Shown piece after piece: positions 33,213 to 41,320 of a stretch of DNA of 64,000 bases. The stretch covers positions 620,001-684,000 of the forward strand of contig CAVPJW010000007.1 of the NCBI GenBank assembly GCA_963705525.1, given 5' to 3'. Both the position numbers and the translations under genes were made by a program. Positions within the stretch are counted from its first letter, which is position 1. Each line of letters begins with the position of its first letter. The notes below the pieces were generated by a model. The model saw only the letters and a list, made by a program, of their open reading frames with translations, made no database searches and was not told the origin of the DNA. Source of the stretch: CAVPJW01 sp963705525 (GTDB lineage: Bacteria > Acidobacteriota > Vicinamibacteria > Vicinamibacterales > CAVPJW01).

Positions 33213-34505
33213 TCACTTCGCGTTGATCTCCTTCGCGTGGATCACGCCTTCTTCGAGAATTCCCTCGACCTCGACCTCGTCACCATCCGCGAGATCACTG
33301 CAGGACTCGTGCTTGAACTTCGTCTGGCTGTCAGTGGCAACGGCTTGTCCATTGACGCCGAACGTCACCGCCGGACAGCTTCCATCGAGACCTTCGATCG
33401 TGCCTTTGACCTCGACTTCTTTGCCATGGTCGTGATCCTTGAAGATCTCGATGTTTCTCGCCTGGATGACGCCGTCTTCGACGACACCCTCGACGTTGAC
33501 TTCGTCGCCGGCCTGGAGCTCCGAGCAGGGCTTGTGCAGGAACTTCGTCTCGCCATCCGTGGCAACGGCTTCGCCCTTGACCTCGAACGTCAGGGACGGA
33601 CAGCTTCCGCCGAGGTTCTCGACGATGCCCTTGACCTGCGCGGGTTCGTGGCGGTTGTTCGCCGCGACGTGCGAGGCGTGGATGACTCCCCCCTCGAGAA
33701 CGCCCTGGACGTTGACCTCATCGCCTTCCTCGAGATCACCACATGCAGTGTGCGTAAATCTTGTGCCGCCGTCAGTGACAACGCTGGCGCCCTTGACGGT
33801 AAAGCTCAGAGACGGACAGGTCCCGCTCAAATTGTCGACGGCACCTTTGATCTCGGTCTCGTCGGGCTCGTCTGGATCATCGGGTTCATCCTCGCCATCG
33901 CCGCTTTTGATTTCCACTTCGGTGGCTACAACGCCGCCCTCGGGAAGCGAGGCGCCATGAATCTCGACCTGTCGATTGTTCTGGACGTCCGAGCACGATC
34001 CGTCCTTGAACTCCGTCGCCTCGCTTGTCGTGACCGTCTTCCCCTTCACTGAGAAACTCAGATCGGGACAGCTCCCCGCCAGGTTCGAGACAGAGCCTTT
34101 GACTTCGACCATGTCGGCGCCGAGGTGCGCAGACGAGCTGCCGACTGTGACGGTGATATCAATCTGATCTCCGGCCTTGACGCTGCCGACTGACAAGGTG
34201 GCGTTCGTGCCTCGTCCCTGGAAATTGAGCGCCACCGATCCCGCCGGGACGCTGCTCAGCTCGAAGCGGCCGCGCTTGCTCACGGTCCCGCGGATCGACG
34301 TGCCTGCCACGTTGACCGAGAGTCCCGAGGCCGCGCTCATCACGGTGCCCGCAATGCTGGCGCTCGTGGTGGACGCCACGGTCGAAGGAGCCCCCGGCGA
34401 GCCGCTTTGGGACGAGCCCCCGCAGGCGGACGACAATGCCACCGCGCTCAGGAGGCTCACGAGCCACGTGGAGCGCTGAACGATGCTTACCTCAACCATG
34501 CGCAC
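33213..34505 (-). CDS. lipoprotein with four DUF5666 repeats
   Basis: The product is 430 residues from ATG 34505; ATG 34499 is an alternative. A signal peptide ends in lipobox LSSAC with the lipidated Cys at 28. An N-terminal carboxypeptidase-regulatory-like region (SIAGTVMSAAS to SVPAGSV) is followed by four DUF5666 units. Each unit opens with a V-K-G-x-V/I-x-x-L-x-G-S/T-C-P pattern (about residues 134, 224, 290, 366) and carries a second Cys in S/A-C-G/S-D/E-L. The two cysteines per unit could form a disulfide. An acidic linker (about 200-217, rich in D/E/P) separates unit 1 from the rest. DUF5666 proteins have no known reaction. A periplasmic or surface binding role is likely. Confidence 0.85.
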   Translation of the reverse strand: MRMVEVSIVQRSTWLVSLLSAVALSSACGGSSQSGSPGAPSTVASTTSASIAGTVMSAASGLSVNVAGTSIRGTVSKRGRFELSSVPAGSVALNFQGRGTNATLSVGSVKAGDQIDITVTVGSSSAHLGADMVEVKGSVSNLAGSCPDLSFSVKGKTVTTSEATEFKDGSCSDVQNNRQVEIHGASLPEGGVVATEVEIKSGDGEDEPDDPDEPDETEIKGAVDNLSGTCPSLSFTVKGASVVTDGGTRFTHTACGDLEEGDEVNVQGVLEGGVIHASHVAANNRHEPAQVKGIVENLGGSCPSLTFEVKGEAVATDGETKFLHKPCSELQAGDEVNVEGVVEDGVIQARNIEIFKDHDHGKEVEVKGTIEGLDGSCPAVTFGVNGQAVATDSQTKFKHESCSDLADGDEVEVEGILEEGVIHAKEINAK

Positions 34506-34807
34506 GGATGGCCTCGCTTCCTGTGTTGAGAGTTCGCTCGGCCGAAGTGCAAAGTCTATTCCTCGATTCTGTCGTCGTCCTATGCGCTAGAGTTCTTTGT
34601 TTGTAGAGACTCGACCGCGCATCACAACGGCACATACTATCGGATGTCGTATAGGACGTCACACAATGTAATTCTCGTCCACGCCTGTTCTCGCGAGCTC
34701 ATCCGCTCGCGTCGACAGGTGGACCGTGAAGTACCCGCTGCGCATTCGTCGCGATAGACTGTTTCCTGCGCACCATCATCGGCTGATTGGACAGTCAGGA
34801 GCCCCGA
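34506..34807. other. 302-nt divergent intergenic region
   Basis: This gap lies between the divergent DUF5666 and epimerase genes. I see no open frame with coding character. It holds two possible heptad-like units (GTTCTTT, GTTTGTA near 34591-34604) and a TAGACT-type -10 candidate for the minus-strand gene without a good -35. Otherwise nothing is recognised. Confidence 0.5.
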
Positions 34808-35722
34808 GTGAAGGTTGTCATCAGCGGCGGCACCGGTTTTCTGGGACGCCCTCTCGCGGAGCGGCTCGCTGCCGACGGACACCGTGTCACGGTCCTGACG
34901 CGCGGTCGGGGACAACTGCCGCCAGAACGCCCTGGAATCGAACACGTCCAGTGGGATCCCGAAGGACAGGCGGACGATGGCGCGCGCGTCGTCGACGGCG
35001 CGGATGCGATCGTCAACCTCGCGGGCGAGTCCATTGCCGCGCGGCGGTGGACCGATGCGCAGAAGACACGCATCCGCGAGAGCCGCCTGAAGAGCACAAG
35101 AACGCTCGTCGCATTGATACAGGCGAGCGCGAACCGACCCTCTGTCTTTCTCAGCGGGTCGGCCGTCGGCTACTACGGGTCTCGGGGCGACGAGGTGCTC
35201 GATGAGAAGTCGGCGCCCGGCCATGACTTTCTCGCGGAACTGTCGGTCGAGTGGGAAGCCGAGGCACAGAAGGCCTCGGCCTTCACGCGCGTCGTGATCG
35301 TCCGGACGGGCATCGTCCTCGATCGGGACGGAGGAGCGCTTCGACAGATGCTCCTCCCGTTCAAGGCGTTCGTGGGCGGGCCCGTCGGGCCGGGCACGCA
35401 GTACATGTCGTGGATCCACCGAAGGGACTGGGTCGATCTCGCTCGTGAGGCGATCGTCACCAATTCCTTCTCAGGCCCCTTGAACCTGACGGCACCAGAG
35501 CCAGTGACGAATCGAGAGTTTTCCCGAGCGCTCGGGCGCGCCCTCGGTCGTCCAAGCTGGCTCCCGGCCCCGGGCTTTGCACTGAAGATTGTGCTCGGAG
35601 AGATGGCCGACGCGCTCCTCTTGAGCAGCCAGCGAGTCTTGCCCGCGCGGGCGGGCGAGCTTGGTTTTCGCTTCAACTATCCGACCGTCAAAGACGCCTT
35701 CCAGGAAATCTTCGGACGCTGA
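34808..35722 (+). CDS. TIGR01777-family NAD-dependent epimerase-like protein (YfcH/SulA type)
   Basis: The product is 304 residues from GTG 34808, with AGGAG nine bases upstream; a TTG at 34787 would add seven residues. It opens VKVVISGGTGFLGRPLAERL with the extended-SDR GxxGxxG motif. LAGESIAARRWT, SGSAVGYYGSRGDEVLDE (YxxxK replaced as in this family) and GGPVGPGTQYMSWIHRRD are hallmarks of the TIGR01777 group. The C-terminal DUF1731 segment (GRALGRPSWLPAPGFALK, LGFRFNYP) is complete. Function in bacteria is poorly known; members have been linked to cell division and redox roles. Confidence 0.9.
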   Translation: MKVVISGGTGFLGRPLAERLAADGHRVTVLTRGRGQLPPERPGIEHVQWDPEGQADDGARVVDGADAIVNLAGESIAARRWTDAQKTRIRESRLKSTRTLVALIQASANRPSVFLSGSAVGYYGSRGDEVLDEKSAPGHDFLAELSVEWEAEAQKASAFTRVVIVRTGIVLDRDGGALRQMLLPFKAFVGGPVGPGTQYMSWIHRRDWVDLAREAIVTNSFSGPLNLTAPEPVTNREFSRALGRALGRPSWLPAPGFALKIVLGEMADALLLSSQRVLPARAGELGFRFNYPTVKDAFQEIFGR

Positions 35723-35785
35723 CGCGTCGTCTTCGTTCCTGTCTTTGGGGAATGGCTCGACGGAAGAACTGTGGGGGGAGAAGGT

Positions 35786-36604
35786 CTACAGCCCTGCCAC
35801 GAGCGGGCCGACCAGGTACATCGCCCCGGTCGGAGCGGGTACGCCGCCCTCGGGCTCGAGCGTGACGGCCATGGCGGCCACGGGGCCGGGCAGCTGGCCG
35901 GGATTGTCGAACACCGCCGTGACATTGCCCGACTGATCGGGCCTGGCCAGACCGGCCCTCACGGGCGCCTGAGCCGTGACCACCCAGAGCTCGTAGATCT
36001 TGCCGGCCGGCAGGCCGGGAAGATTCGAAGCCGTGAACAGGAGACCTCGACTCCGACTCCAGTACACGCGCCCTTCGGCCGTCGGCGCCGCCGGCTGTCC
36101 GGCCAGGTTGACGCGCGTGACATCCGGCGCCAGCAGAACGCCGAGATGCGCGCGCGCCTCGTTGACGTTCTGGCGCACCTGCGCGATCTCGGTTTCTGCG
36201 GAGGTCGCGCGGAGCGTGACTTCCTGCAATCGCTGCTCGAGCTCGGTGATTCGCCGCTGGCGATCGACGGTCATGTAACCGAGCACCATGACGCCGATGA
36301 GCGAGGCGGCGGTCGCCAGCCATGCGGGAAGTGTGGAAACACTGGTGCGCCGATGTTCACGCGTCTCCGACGCAGGCGCTCCCACCGACGCGAGCACGCG
36401 ATCGCGCAGCCGGGCCGGCGGTTCTCTGAGCGGGACCGCCTGCGACAGGCCCTGGACGACTGGCGCAAGCAACCGCACTTCCTCTGCGCACTCCGCGCAG
36501 TCCTTCAGGTGAGCCTCAAAGCGCGAGCGGTCAGCGGTCTCGAGAGCGCCGAGCGCGTAGAGACCGCTCAGCTCACGCAAGGCGTCGTGATCGGGGGCGG
36601 TCAT
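35786..36604 (-). CDS. RskA-type anti-sigma factor
   Basis: The product is 272 residues. Its ATG overlaps the sigma-factor stop by 4 nt (ATGA at 36601-36604), so the two are translationally coupled. The N-terminal zinc anti-sigma motif H32-x3-C36-x2-C39 is complete. One transmembrane helix lies at about 92-111, followed by a short coiled coil (about 115-150) and a RskA-like periplasmic domain (KIYELWVVTAQAPVRAG, VAMAVTLEPEGG style segments). It should hold the ECF sigma at the membrane until an envelope signal releases it. Confidence 0.92.
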   Translation of the reverse strand: MTAPDHDALRELSGLYALGALETADRSRFEAHLKDCAECAEEVRLLAPVVQGLSQAVPLREPPARLRDRVLASVGAPASETREHRRTSVSTLPAWLATAASLIGVMVLGYMTVDRQRRITELEQRLQEVTLRATSAETEIAQVRQNVNEARAHLGVLLAPDVTRVNLAGQPAAPTAEGRVYWSRSRGLLFTASNLPGLPAGKIYELWVVTAQAPVRAGLARPDQSGNVTAVFDNPGQLPGPVAAMAVTLEPEGGVPAPTGAMYLVGPLVAGL

Positions 36605-37230
36605 GGATGGGCTCCCGCAAAGGCCTCGCGGAGCTTGAGCAGCGCGAGACGGATGCGCGTCTTGACGGTGCCGATCGGCTCCTCGAGCCGCTCCGCGATT
36701 TCACTCTGGGTCAGGCCCTCGAAATACGCGAGCTCGAGCGCGACCCGCTGCAGGAGCGGCAATGAGACGAGGGCCGCGCGAAGGCGGTCGGCCTGCTCCT
36801 TCAAGAGAAGCTCCATGTCCTGCGGCAGGCCGGGGTCCGTCAGCGTAGAAAAAGCTCGTTCGTCGGCAACGGCGGCATCGGGCCGCGCCCGGCGGCTGCG
36901 GATCCGATCGATCGCCCGGCTCCTGGCCATCATCATGAGCCAGGCCCCGACCGCTCCCCGGCTGGTGTCGTGCCGCGCGGCTTGCGTCCAGGCCTGCGAG
37001 AAGACCTCCTGCACGACATCCTCGGCCTCCGCCTGATCCTCGACGATGCGGAGCGCGAGCGAGTAGACGGCGCGCGAGTGTCGATCGTAGAGCTCGGCGA
37101 GGGCGCTGGTGTCTCCGGTCGCCACGCGACGGATCGCATCCTCATCGGCCAGGCGGTCTTCCGACGCCGCGGGGCGCGGCCCCGACACCGGATTCACACG
37201 ATTGACGACCGCCCAGAGCCACACGGGCAT
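36601..37230 (-). CDS. ECF-type RNA polymerase sigma factor (SigK-like)
   Basis: The product is 209 residues from ATG 37230. Sigma region 2 (about 45-112) includes LYDRHSRAVYSLALRI, EDVVQEVFSQAW and the -10-recognising AWLMMMARSRAIDRIRSRR. Region 4 (about 150-203) includes LPLLQRVALELAYFEGL, TQSEIAERLEEPIGTVKTRIR, a clear helix-turn-helix. The cognate anti-sigma gene follows with a 4-nt overlap. The target promoters cannot be told; the SYLF gene immediately upstream on the same strand may belong to a separate unit. This is a SigK/RskA-like envelope-response pair. Confidence 0.93.
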   Translation of the reverse strand: MPVWLWAVVNRVNPVSGPRPAASEDRLADEDAIRRVATGDTSALAELYDRHSRAVYSLALRIVEDQAEAEDVVQEVFSQAWTQAARHDTSRGAVGAWLMMMARSRAIDRIRSRRARPDAAVADERAFSTLTDPGLPQDMELLLKEQADRLRAALVSLPLLQRVALELAYFEGLTQSEIAERLEEPIGTVKTRIRLALLKLREAFAGAHP

Positions 37231-37269
37231 AGGTATTACGGATCTCGGCCCGGCGTCGGTTTCAGGTGG

Positions 37270-37956
37270 TCACTTGGCGTGCTGTCCGAGCACGGCACGC
37301 CAGGCGCCCACGGGCTCGGGCGAGCCTCCCTGCCGGTCGTACACGATCTGACGCGTGGTGTACTTCTGCCCGTAGAAGCGCTCGTTGGCGCTGGTATCCG
37401 CCTTGACCGTGGCGCCTTCGACGCTGACCCCGGCGAAGAGCCCGCGCGAGCGCGAGTAGCTGAGGATCTCGGCCCGCATCTGCACGTCGGTCGCGGCCTC
37501 GGCGTTCCGTCCGACCGGGCCCGCAGCGGCGGACGCATCGGCGCCGATCTTGAACTCGTTGCCGACGAAGTTTCGCATGCCGCGGTCGTTCTGAATGATG
37601 AGCACGATGTCGGTCGCCTGTCCGCCGATCTGAAATCCGATGCTGCCCGACGTCAGGGTGAGAAACGCGGGTGACGACCACGTCTTCGTCGACGCGTCTC
37701 TCACGCTGAGGATGCCGCGGCCCCGCTCGCCTCCAACCACGAACGCGCCCTTGAGCGTGCCGGGGAAGATGGCGATGCCTTCGGCCTTGTCGAACACGCT
37801 GGCGGGAATCGAGCTGTCCGGGGCGGCCATGATTTCCTTGAGAACCGTTGTGGCTTCGCGAATGCGGTCGGCCTCGTCGGACTGGGCGGCCGCGACGTGC
37901 GGAACCAGAGCCATCGCGCAGGCGAAAATGCTGGCGGAAATGCGTCGCGTCAACAT
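37270..37956 (-). CDS. secreted SYLF/Ysc84-domain lipid-binding protein
   Basis: The product is 228 residues from ATG 37956. A signal peptide ends at about residue 24 (HVAAAQ). The SYLF domain covers nearly all the rest: IPASVFDKAEGIAIFPGTLKG, GGERGRGILSVRD, SGSIGFQIGGQATDIVLII, GNEFKIGADASAAAGPVGR and YSRSRGLFAGVSVEGA. Eukaryotic members bind phosphoinositides and actin. Bacterial ones are periplasmic lipid-binding proteins of unknown role. The gene lies 12 nt after the E1 beta gene, so it may be cotranscribed with it, and 40 nt before the sigma gene. Confidence 0.9.
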   Translation of the reverse strand: MLTRRISASIFACAMALVPHVAAAQSDEADRIREATTVLKEIMAAPDSSIPASVFDKAEGIAIFPGTLKGAFVVGGERGRGILSVRDASTKTWSSPAFLTLTSGSIGFQIGGQATDIVLIIQNDRGMRNFVGNEFKIGADASAAAGPVGRNAEAATDVQMRAEILSYSRSRGLFAGVSVEGATVKADTSANERFYGQKYTTRQIVYDRQGGSPEPVGAWRAVLGQHAK

Positions 37957-37968
37957 GGTGGTGTCCTT

Positions 37969-38952
37969 TCAGTAAGCCGCAAGCCGACGAAGCGCGTCGG
38001 CAATCGAATCGGCGTTCGGCATGTTGTGTTGCTCGAGGACGTGCGAGAAGGGGCAATGGGTATCGGGATAGGTCACGCGCATGACGGGCGCATCGAGCGA
38101 GTCGAACCGCTCTTCGACGATGAGCGCCGACAACTCGGCCCCCAGACCCAGCGTCTTGACGTCCTCGTGCACGATGAGGACGCGGCTGGTTTTCTCGAGC
38201 GACTCGAAGATGGCGGCCTTGTCGAACGGCATCAGCGATCTGAGATCGATGACCTCGACCTCGACGCCGTCCTTGGACAAACGATCGGACGCCTCGAGCG
38301 AAAGCGTGACCATGGCTCCGTAGGTGATGAGCGTGATATCGTCGCCAGGCCGCCGGATGGCCGCCTTTCCAATCGGCACGATCTCGTCACCCTCCGGAAC
38401 GGGACCCTTCGCTCTCCGATAGAGATATTTGTGTTCGAAATAAATAACGGGGTTGTCGTCGCGGATGGCCGCCTTCAGCAGTCCCTTCGCATCCCACGCG
38501 GTTGAAGGCGCCACGACCTTCAATCCCGGACGATGGATGAACCAGGCCTCCGGGTTCTGCGAGTGATAGAGGCCGCCGCTGACCAGGCCACCCGATGGCG
38601 CGCGCACGACGATCGGCACCGACGCGCGTCCGCCGTACCGATAGCGGAGCGTGGCCGCCTGGTTGACGATCTGGTCGAAGCCACAACTGATGAAATCGGC
38701 GAACTGCATTTCGGCCACGGGCCGATAGCCCCTGAGCGCCGCGCCGATGCTCACGCCGATGATGGCCGACTCGGAAATCGGCGTGTCGAGGCAGCGCATT
38801 TCCCCAAATTCATCGACGAGCCCGCGGGTGATGCCGAACGCCCCGCCGTACGGGCCAACGTCTTCACCCAGCACGAACACCTTGCCGTCGCGGCGCATCT
38901 CCTCGATGAGCGCTTCCCGGATGGCTTCCAGATATGTGATCTCTCGCGCCAT
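37969..38952 (-). CDS. 2-oxoacid dehydrogenase E1 component, beta subunit
   Basis: The product is 327 residues from ATG 38952, 16 nt after the alpha-subunit stop. Motifs include MRRDGKVFVLGEDVGPYGGAF, DTPISESAIIGVSIGAA, EMQFADFI, RAPSGGLVSGGLYHSQNPEAWF and YLYRRAKGPVP. These are typical of the pyruvate/branched-chain/acetoin dehydrogenase E1 beta group. With the alpha subunit it would form the thiamine-dependent heterotetramer that decarboxylates a 2-oxoacid and passes the acyl group to E2. E2 and E3 genes are not in this window, so the substrate is uncertain. Confidence 0.92.
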   Translation of the reverse strand: MAREITYLEAIREALIEEMRRDGKVFVLGEDVGPYGGAFGITRGLVDEFGEMRCLDTPISESAIIGVSIGAALRGYRPVAEMQFADFISCGFDQIVNQAATLRYRYGGRASVPIVVRAPSGGLVSGGLYHSQNPEAWFIHRPGLKVVAPSTAWDAKGLLKAAIRDDNPVIYFEHKYLYRRAKGPVPEGDEIVPIGKAAIRRPGDDITLITYGAMVTLSLEASDRLSKDGVEVEVIDLRSLMPFDKAAIFESLEKTSRVLIVHEDVKTLGLGAELSALIVEERFDSLDAPVMRVTYPDTHCPFSHVLEQHNMPNADSIADALRRLAAY

Positions 38953-38968
38953 ATACTGCCGCTGGCCG

Positions 38969-39952
38969 CTATGCGTACACGTCCGTCACCGCGTCTCCCG
39001 CGTCTGGCTCCGGACTGCTCTCCGCGAACGCGAGGGCGTCGTCGATCTCGGTCTTGATCCGACCCTCGATCTCCTCGTGCTTCGCCGGCGTCAGCACCTT
39101 CATCGTCTGCAGGTATGTGATGAAGGTCGGGATCGGATCGCGGCTCTTCCACATCGCCAGTTCCTCGTCTGTGCGATAGAAGGGCTTGTCATGCTCCGAA
39201 TGGCCGTGCCAGCGATAGGTCTTGCACTCGATCAGCGTCGGCCCGTCACCGGCGCGTGCACGGCGCAGCGCGCCCTGCGTTGCCTGATAGACCGCGAGCA
39301 CATCGTTGCCGTTGATGGCCACGCCATCGAAGCCATAGCTTTCGGCGCGATCCGCGACGTCTTCGATCGCCATCGCCTTTTCCATCGGCACAGAGTAGGC
39401 GTACAGGTTGTTCTCGCAGATGAAGACCACCGGGAGCTTGTTCGCGCCCGCGAAGTTCAGGCCCTCGTGGAAATCGCCGGTGTTGCTCGCGCCTTCGCCA
39501 AAGTAGGCGACCACGACGTTCGACGTCTTCTCCATCTTGTAGGTGAGCGCGATCCCGGCCGCCACCGGGAGGTTTGCACCCAGCATGCTGGTGTTGCCGA
39601 ATATCCCGAGCTCCGACACACCGCTGTGGAGCGCCGAGTCGCGTCCCTTGGAGAGTCCCGTGGTCTTCGCAAACATCTGTGCCATCATCACGCGCGGCTC
39701 GACGCCCTTCATGAGAAACGTACCGAGATCGCGATGGAGGGGACAGACATAGTCCTCGGTCTTCAGATCGAAGCACGTGCCGACAATGATCGCTTCCTGA
39801 CCGATGCCGGTGTACACGCCGCTCCGGACCTTGCCCTGCTTCACCAGCGTGCTGAGGCGCTCGTCGAAAGCACGAATCAGCTTGAGCCAGTAGAGCATCT
39901 CGAGCAGCTGATCGGGTTCGAGTTTGAATTTTGTGCGTTTGATTGGCGGCAT
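38969..39952 (-). CDS. 2-oxoacid dehydrogenase E1 component, alpha subunit
   Basis: The product is 327 residues from ATG 39952. RSGVYTGIGQEAIIVG, CPLHRDLGTFLMKGV and the thiamine-diphosphate motif GEGASNTGDFHEGLNFAGANKLPVVFICENN (given here only as its ends, GEGASN and ICENN, about 30 apart) are present, together with YRWHGHSEHDKPFYR, which corresponds to the phosphorylation-loop region. Length is typical of bacterial E1 alpha. It is followed by the beta subunit after 16 nt in one operon. Confidence 0.92.
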   Translation of the reverse strand: MPPIKRTKFKLEPDQLLEMLYWLKLIRAFDERLSTLVKQGKVRSGVYTGIGQEAIIVGTCFDLKTEDYVCPLHRDLGTFLMKGVEPRVMMAQMFAKTTGLSKGRDSALHSGVSELGIFGNTSMLGANLPVAAGIALTYKMEKTSNVVVAYFGEGASNTGDFHEGLNFAGANKLPVVFICENNLYAYSVPMEKAMAIEDVADRAESYGFDGVAINGNDVLAVYQATQGALRRARAGDGPTLIECKTYRWHGHSEHDKPFYRTDEELAMWKSRDPIPTFITYLQTMKVLTPAKHEEIEGRIKTEIDDALAFAESSPEPDAGDAVTDVYA

Positions 39953-39964
39953 GAGCGATGCGGC

Positions 39965-41221
39965 TCAGGACTGCGTTCGGCGAATCCATCCTAGTCTATC
40001 ACCAGCGTTTCCGGCACTAAGACGTCGGAGCGACGACACGGCGAGCGCGACGGTGAGACGCGGCGCGCCGAGGAGGAAACTTTGACGCGCGCGCTGGTAC
40101 GTGATCCGGCCCATGGCGTAGTCGACGATGCGCATTGCGAGATCGACATGCTCGCGCGCAGCGCGCACCATGCCGTCGATCCGCTCGCGATTGGCGAACA
40201 GATAGCGCTGCACGATCACCGAGTCGCGAAGCTCGGCGCCGACCTCCCGCTTCCACGACCGCGCGTAGCGTTCCGGATGGCCCTCCGCCATCGCGCGTCC
40301 CGCCAGGTCGCCGGTGACCATGGCGTAGTAAATGCCCTCGGCCGTGAACCCGTTGACGAAGCCGCCCGCATCGCCTGCGAGAAGCACCCTCTTGCCCGCC
40401 GTGTGCCGCAGCGGGCCGCCCACGGGAATCAGAAACGGTGTGAAGTTCCTGCGGACCGATGATCCACGAAGCACCGCGCGATCGTTCAGGCGCCCGATGA
40501 AGCTGGTCTGTAATTCATACGGCGATTCGGCAACCGACTCCCGATAGAACGACAGCAGGTAGCCGATGCCGACGTTGACATGGTCGCGCTTCGGAAAGAC
40601 GTATGCGTAGCCGTCGGAGCCGCCATAACCGTAGCCAACCCAGAGCGAGTCGGGCGCGACAGCACGAAGCGTCTCGCTCTCGGTCTCTTCCATCATGTCG
40701 AGCGCGACGGCCGACGGCGGCCAGCCTCGATTCATGCCCAGTCGGCGCGCCACGACGCTGTTGACGCCGTCGGCGGCGATCACGAGCGGTGCACGAAACA
40801 GACGGCCATCGCGCGCACGCAGCTCGATACCGTCGGGCCGCTCGTCCGCCTGACCAACTTCCACGCCCTCGACCACGTCCGCGCCCGCCTCCTTCGCCAG
40901 ATCGACGAGCAGGCGATCGAACTCGATACGCCTGATCATCAGAGCCGCCGGCTGGTCGGACTCGAGCGTCACCGCCTCGCCTGCAGGCGATTCGAGATAA
41001 AGGCGCGCGATCCTGTGGGAGGCAATTCGACTGAGGCTGGACTCCAGATACGGAAACCGCTGCAGGACGCGAAGGCTGATGGCGCCACCGCACGGCTTGT
41101 TGCGCGGAAAACGGGCACGGTCGAGCACGAGGACGCGCGCGCCGGCGCGGGCCAGGGTCCGCGCGGCAGTGGCACCCGCCGGGCCCGCGCCCACAACCAG
41201 GACATCACAGCCCGAAGTCAC
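39965..41221 (-). CDS. geranylgeranyl-reductase family FAD-dependent oxidoreductase
   Basis: The product is 418 residues from ATG 41221. The FAD motif GAGPAGATAARTLARAGARVLVLDR opens the protein (in two parts: GAGPAGATAAR, ARVLVLDR). FPRNKPCGGAIS is the conserved PxxKxCGG motif of geranylgeranyl reductases, RRIEFDRLL and VIAADGVNSVVARRL follow, and VLLAGDAGGFVNGFTAEGI is the second FAD contact. The family hydrogenates isoprenoid chains, for example on lipids or quinones, but also includes halogenase-like enzymes. It is 12 nt upstream of E1 alpha on the same strand and so is probably cotranscribed. Confidence 0.9.
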   Translation of the reverse strand: MTSGCDVLVVGAGPAGATAARTLARAGARVLVLDRARFPRNKPCGGAISLRVLQRFPYLESSLSRIASHRIARLYLESPAGEAVTLESDQPAALMIRRIEFDRLLVDLAKEAGADVVEGVEVGQADERPDGIELRARDGRLFRAPLVIAADGVNSVVARRLGMNRGWPPSAVALDMMEETESETLRAVAPDSLWVGYGYGGSDGYAYVFPKRDHVNVGIGYLLSFYRESVAESPYELQTSFIGRLNDRAVLRGSSVRRNFTPFLIPVGGPLRHTAGKRVLLAGDAGGFVNGFTAEGIYYAMVTGDLAGRAMAEGHPERYARSWKREVGAELRDSVIVQRYLFANRERIDGMVRAAREHVDLAMRIVDYAMGRITYQRARQSFLLGAPRLTVALAVSSLRRLSAGNAGDRLGWIRRTQS

Positions 41222-41320
41222 CGAGACATTCTAGTAGTGCCGGGCTTCAGCCCGCCAATCCCGGTGCAAGGTCGGCGTCTGATGCGGTACGCTGGACGCG
41301 TCCCGACAAGGAGGATCACG

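Noticed and set aside
37262..38056. Alternative minus-strand frame overlapping the SYLF gene
   Set aside because: It has no family match, while the 37270-37956 frame has a complete SYLF domain.
40580..41320. Upstream in-frame extension of the DPP-IV gene
   Set aside because: It runs antisense across the FAD-oxidoreductase gene; a perfect AAGGAGG and signal peptide fix the start at 41321.
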